Shown here: positions 21,862 through 23,346 of the stretch, piece after piece | Layout: each line of letters opens with the position of its first letter | Position numbering within the stretch: the first letter of the stretch is position 1 | Origin: a virus | IMG/VR virus record: IMGVR_UViG_3300032236_000122 | Span: 1-23,346 of that record | DNA length: 23,346 nt | Strand: one strand, 5' to 3' | Notes under the pieces: generated by a model | What the model saw: the letters and a program-made list of their open reading frames with translations, nothing else | What the model was told of the DNA's origin: nothing | Database searches by the model: none | Made by a program: the position numbers and the translations under genes

Positions 21862-22273
21862 GCTTGACCTCCGCAATTCCTAGGCGAGAACGAGAGACTG
21901 GATCGAAGCCGAGGGAAGCGAGGGAATCGGTGAATGCTTTATTGACCGCAACGAAGGCGCGGGCATCTGCCGACTCCAATGTCGCAAGGTACTTCTTACG
22001 AGCTGCGGCAGCGGCATCGGCAAGGATCGCCGCATTCTCGATCGCTTCGCGATCTGAGTTTGGCGAGAGCCAAGTGATTGCCTGATTCCATGCTCGCTCC
22101 CAGAAGCGAACGCCATCGACACCGAGGTGATCGGGGGCAGTTGGTACGGAATCAGCCATCGGCAAGATGGTGACAACAGAAAGGTCAGGAAGCTTGCGAC
22201 CACCGGAATCGGTTGACGATGTACGGCCAGCAGCGCGCTTGAGTTCAGCAGGTTTTGGAGGGCGACCAGCCAT
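21812..22273 (-). CDS. terS: Terminase small subunit (P27-like)
   Basis: A 153-residue protein starting MAGRPPKPAELKRAAG, the basic opening typical of phage P27-family small terminase subunits, which bind the packaging site and hand DNA to the large subunit. An alanine-rich helical middle (DREAIENAAILADAAAAARKK) and a second helical stretch near the C-terminus (VKRVSKLEELAQARK) fit the oligomerising helices of the family. The position directly before the large subunit, with an HNH gene on each side, supports the call. A GGAGG ribosome-binding site for the next gene is embedded in the last 60 bases, and the two genes overlap by 50 nt. Confidence 0.85.
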   Translation of the reverse strand: MAGRPPKPAELKRAAGRTSSTDSGGRKLPDLSVVTILPMADSVPTAPDHLGVDGVRFWERAWNQAITWLSPNSDREAIENAAILADAAAAARKKYLATLESADARAFVAVNKAFTDSLASLGFDPVSRSRLGIAEVKRVSKLEELAQARKSKG

Positions 22274-22393
22274 AATTCTCGAAACCTTTCACTCTGAAAC
22301 CCGATTTGCCCATTTTGAGATTGCACACGCAAGATTGGGGGGCTGGGTGGATCTCGGTGCGTATGGAAAAACAGGATTCGAGCGTGGAGCGCA
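22274..22393. other. Non-coding gap upstream of terS, possible cos or regulatory region
   Basis: This is one of the few gaps over 100 nt inside the late operon. It holds a six-base G run on the plus strand near 22337 (GATTGGGGGGCTGGGTGG) and, at its end, a ribosome-binding stretch (AAAGG) for the terminase small subunit. No convincing -35/-10 pair or U-tailed hairpin was seen. Cohesive-end sites often lie just upstream of terS and beside HNH genes, so this is the best place in the window to look for one, but nothing in the sequence proves it. Confidence 0.25.
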
Positions 22394-22720
22394 TCACACG
22401 CGGTCTTTCTTGCGACTATTGCATGAGCGACAAGCTGCGACCAGACCATCGGGGTCGTTGTTAGCACCAAATTTTGAGACTGGATTGATGTGGTCAACTG
22501 TTGCGTCAGTTCCACTCAGTTGCTTGCCACAGTAGTGACACTGCCAGCGATCGCGTTCTAAAATCTGAATGCGAATCTTCTTCCATGCGTAGTTGTAGCC
22601 GCGATCATTGCTACTCGCACGAGTGCGTGGTGGTTGCATCATCTTCACGATAGCAAGGCAACGCTCACAACGACTGCGATCTGTGGGTATGCCACAGTCA
22701 AGGCATGGCATCTTTGGCAT
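22394..22720 (-). CDS. HNH endonuclease next to terminase (packaging-associated type)
   Basis: Small HNH nuclease of 108 residues. The N-terminus has two CxxC pairs (Cys6/Cys9, Cys18/Cys21) forming a likely zinc knuckle. The core has CHYC at 61-64, VDHINP with Asp76-His77, and CRSCNSRK at 97-104 with Asn101. In several cos phages, HK97 among them, a small HNH protein encoded beside the terminase genes is needed for specific genome cutting, and this gene sits just upstream of the small terminase subunit. That role is inferred from position and size; a free-standing homing nuclease is the alternative. A 120-nt gap follows before the terminase small subunit. Confidence 0.9.
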   Translation of the reverse strand: MPKMPCLDCGIPTDRSRCERCLAIVKMMQPPRTRASSNDRGYNYAWKKIRIQILERDRWQCHYCGKQLSGTDATVDHINPVSKFGANNDPDGLVAACRSCNSRKKDRV

Positions 22721-22723
22721 GAG

Positions 22724-23260
22724 TTACTTCTTCGCTTGGTGCATCCACACGAATGGTGCTGATGTGAACGCATCGCATGATGCAGCAATCTTCAGTGCTT
22801 GCTCATGTGAAGCACCGGCATGGAGAGCGCCGAGTGCATAAGGTGAACCACTGCCGACTCCATAATATCCAGAGGAGTCAAGTGCTACTGAGAAGTCATC
22901 TGCTATCTCAAAGACATGACCAGCAACAGCGATCAGGAATGAGAAGCGAGTCTCATCACTATCATCAACATCGATCTTGTAGTCGTTATCCTTGAAGCAT
23001 CGCTTGAGTGATGGAACTACTTTGGCAATCATGAAGTGATAAAGGTCTTTGCGATCTGATGCAGTTGGTGTTGGTGGTTGCCAGATATGTTGTGCGATGT
23101 CGCATGGTGCGCATTCACCAGATCCAGCAATAATGAATTGACCTCGCTCTGTAATCTTCACCATTCGATGATCGTGATATATCTTGCCACCTGATGTGAC
23201 TTGAGAATCTGCACCGAATGTCACGCCATCTGACTGTTGAACAGCAATGATCGTGGTCAT
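22724..23260 (-). CDS. HslV/proteasome-beta-like Ntn-hydrolase peptidase
   Basis: Predicted threonine peptidase of the Ntn-hydrolase fold, 178 residues, close to the usual length of bacterial HslV (about 175). It starts MTTIIAV, so removal of Met exposes Thr1. Counting from that Thr, GADSQVT places Asp at position 17, the conserved catalytic Asp, and the AG pair falls at 44-45, as in HslV. The C-terminal YGVGSGSPYALGA stretch matches the HslV GSGGxYAxAA helix. The expected Lys33 is Val here, with Lys34 and Arg31 beside it, so the basic residue is shifted or replaced. No unfoldase partner (HslU) is encoded nearby. The gene lies 3 nt upstream of an HNH gene and starts the packaging cluster. Family membership is well supported; proteolytic activity and its target (host protein, procapsid component, or none) are not. 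Confidence 0.82.
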   Translation of the reverse strand: MTTIIAVQQSDGVTFGADSQVTSGGKIYHDHRMVKITERGQFIIAGSGECAPCDIAQHIWQPPTPTASDRKDLYHFMIAKVVPSLKRCFKDNDYKIDVDDSDETRFSFLIAVAGHVFEIADDFSVALDSSGYYGVGSGSPYALGALHAGASHEQALKIAASCDAFTSAPFVWMHQAKK

Positions 23261-23346
23261 CAGTTTCCCCTTGTTAGTTTTGCATCCAACATCTGATCAA
23301 TGAGATCAAGAAGATGTTGCTTGCGAAAGTCTCCAGCATGACGAAC
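23260..23346 (-). CDS. 3' end of an unidentified gene (partial)
   Basis: The frame is open from the window edge to a TGA that overlaps the ATG of the next gene (TGATG). The visible 28 residues look helical and charged (…HLLDLIDQMLDAKL…) and end in LTRGN. Coding is supported by the overlap with the next start, which matches the packing of neighbouring genes, and by an AGGGGAAA ribosome-binding stretch at its end that serves the peptidase gene. Too little is visible to name a function. Confidence 0.55.
   Translation of the reverse strand, partial: VRHAGDFRKQHLLDLIDQMLDAKLTRGN

Noticed and set aside
21880-22515. Minus-strand frame of 211 residues across terS, the gap and part of the HNH gene
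   Set aside because: Conflicts with terS and HNH frames that have clear family features; composition (Gln/Ser/Leu/Pro) is typical of a shifted frame.

Overview
This window is the late (virion-building) half of a tailed phage or prophage genome with a siphovirus layout. Every supported gene is on the minus strand, so transcription runs from the right edge to the left. The genes are tightly packed, mostly overlapping by 1-8 nt (ATGA, GTGA, TAATG) or separated by a few bases. An actinobacterial host is inferred from three things: a WhiB-like protein cut off at the left edge (Cys at residues 17, 45 and 48), a Cys-rich N-terminal module typical of actinophage HNH proteins, and an HVA1/Tudor-like domain. 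Base composition is intermediate, with AT-richer patches at the second HNH gene, the adhesin-like genes and the small genes at the left. No integrase, tRNA, CRISPR array or replication gene is visible.

Region by region, in transcription order: (1) 23346-22394: tail of an unknown gene, an HslV/proteasome-like Ntn peptidase, and an HNH endonuclease. (2) 22273-18319: terminase small subunit, a second HNH protein, terminase large subunit, a tiny membrane protein, and an HK97-type portal. (3) 18319-14708: a 734-residue multidomain protein (conserved phage domain, Dps/ferritin-like four-helix domain, second conserved phage domain, Tudor-like domain, HK97 prohead protease), then the HK97-fold major capsid protein. 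(4) 14602-13713: a 59-residue protein and a GT-A glycosyltransferase, bracketed by two RNA hairpins. (5) 13663-8383: Ig-fused head-tail connector, probable tail terminator, two tandem tail-tube paralogs sharing a perfect 50-bp repeat, tail assembly chaperone with a hidden -1 frameshift extension, gp10-like protein, and tape measure. (6) 8382-3865: minor tail protein, fibre-like protein, three tandem adhesin-like paralogs and small accessory proteins. (7) 3868-2757: lysis cassette (membrane protein, CHAP endolysin, second membrane protein). (8) 2753-1925: PD-(D/E)XK nuclease and a DUF6378-like protein, ending in tandem hairpins including a strong 15-bp stem. (9) 1617-1: a second operon of very small proteins, two of them under 60 residues, then a resolvase-like nuclease and the WhiB-like gene.

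The most unusual system is the capsid-maturation protease polyprotein. A complete Dps-like domain with four of five ferroxidase ligands sits in the same frame as the prohead protease, directly before the HK97 capsid gene. Two strong internal ribosome binding sites could produce shorter nested proteins, the shortest being a normal-sized stand-alone protease. Because prohead proteases act inside the procapsid, this suggests delivery of a DNA-binding or iron-handling domain into the capsid. It recalls encapsulins (HK97-fold shells with ferritin-like cargo), but the function here is inference. The HslV-like peptidase upstream of the terminase genes is a second candidate for undescribed biology.
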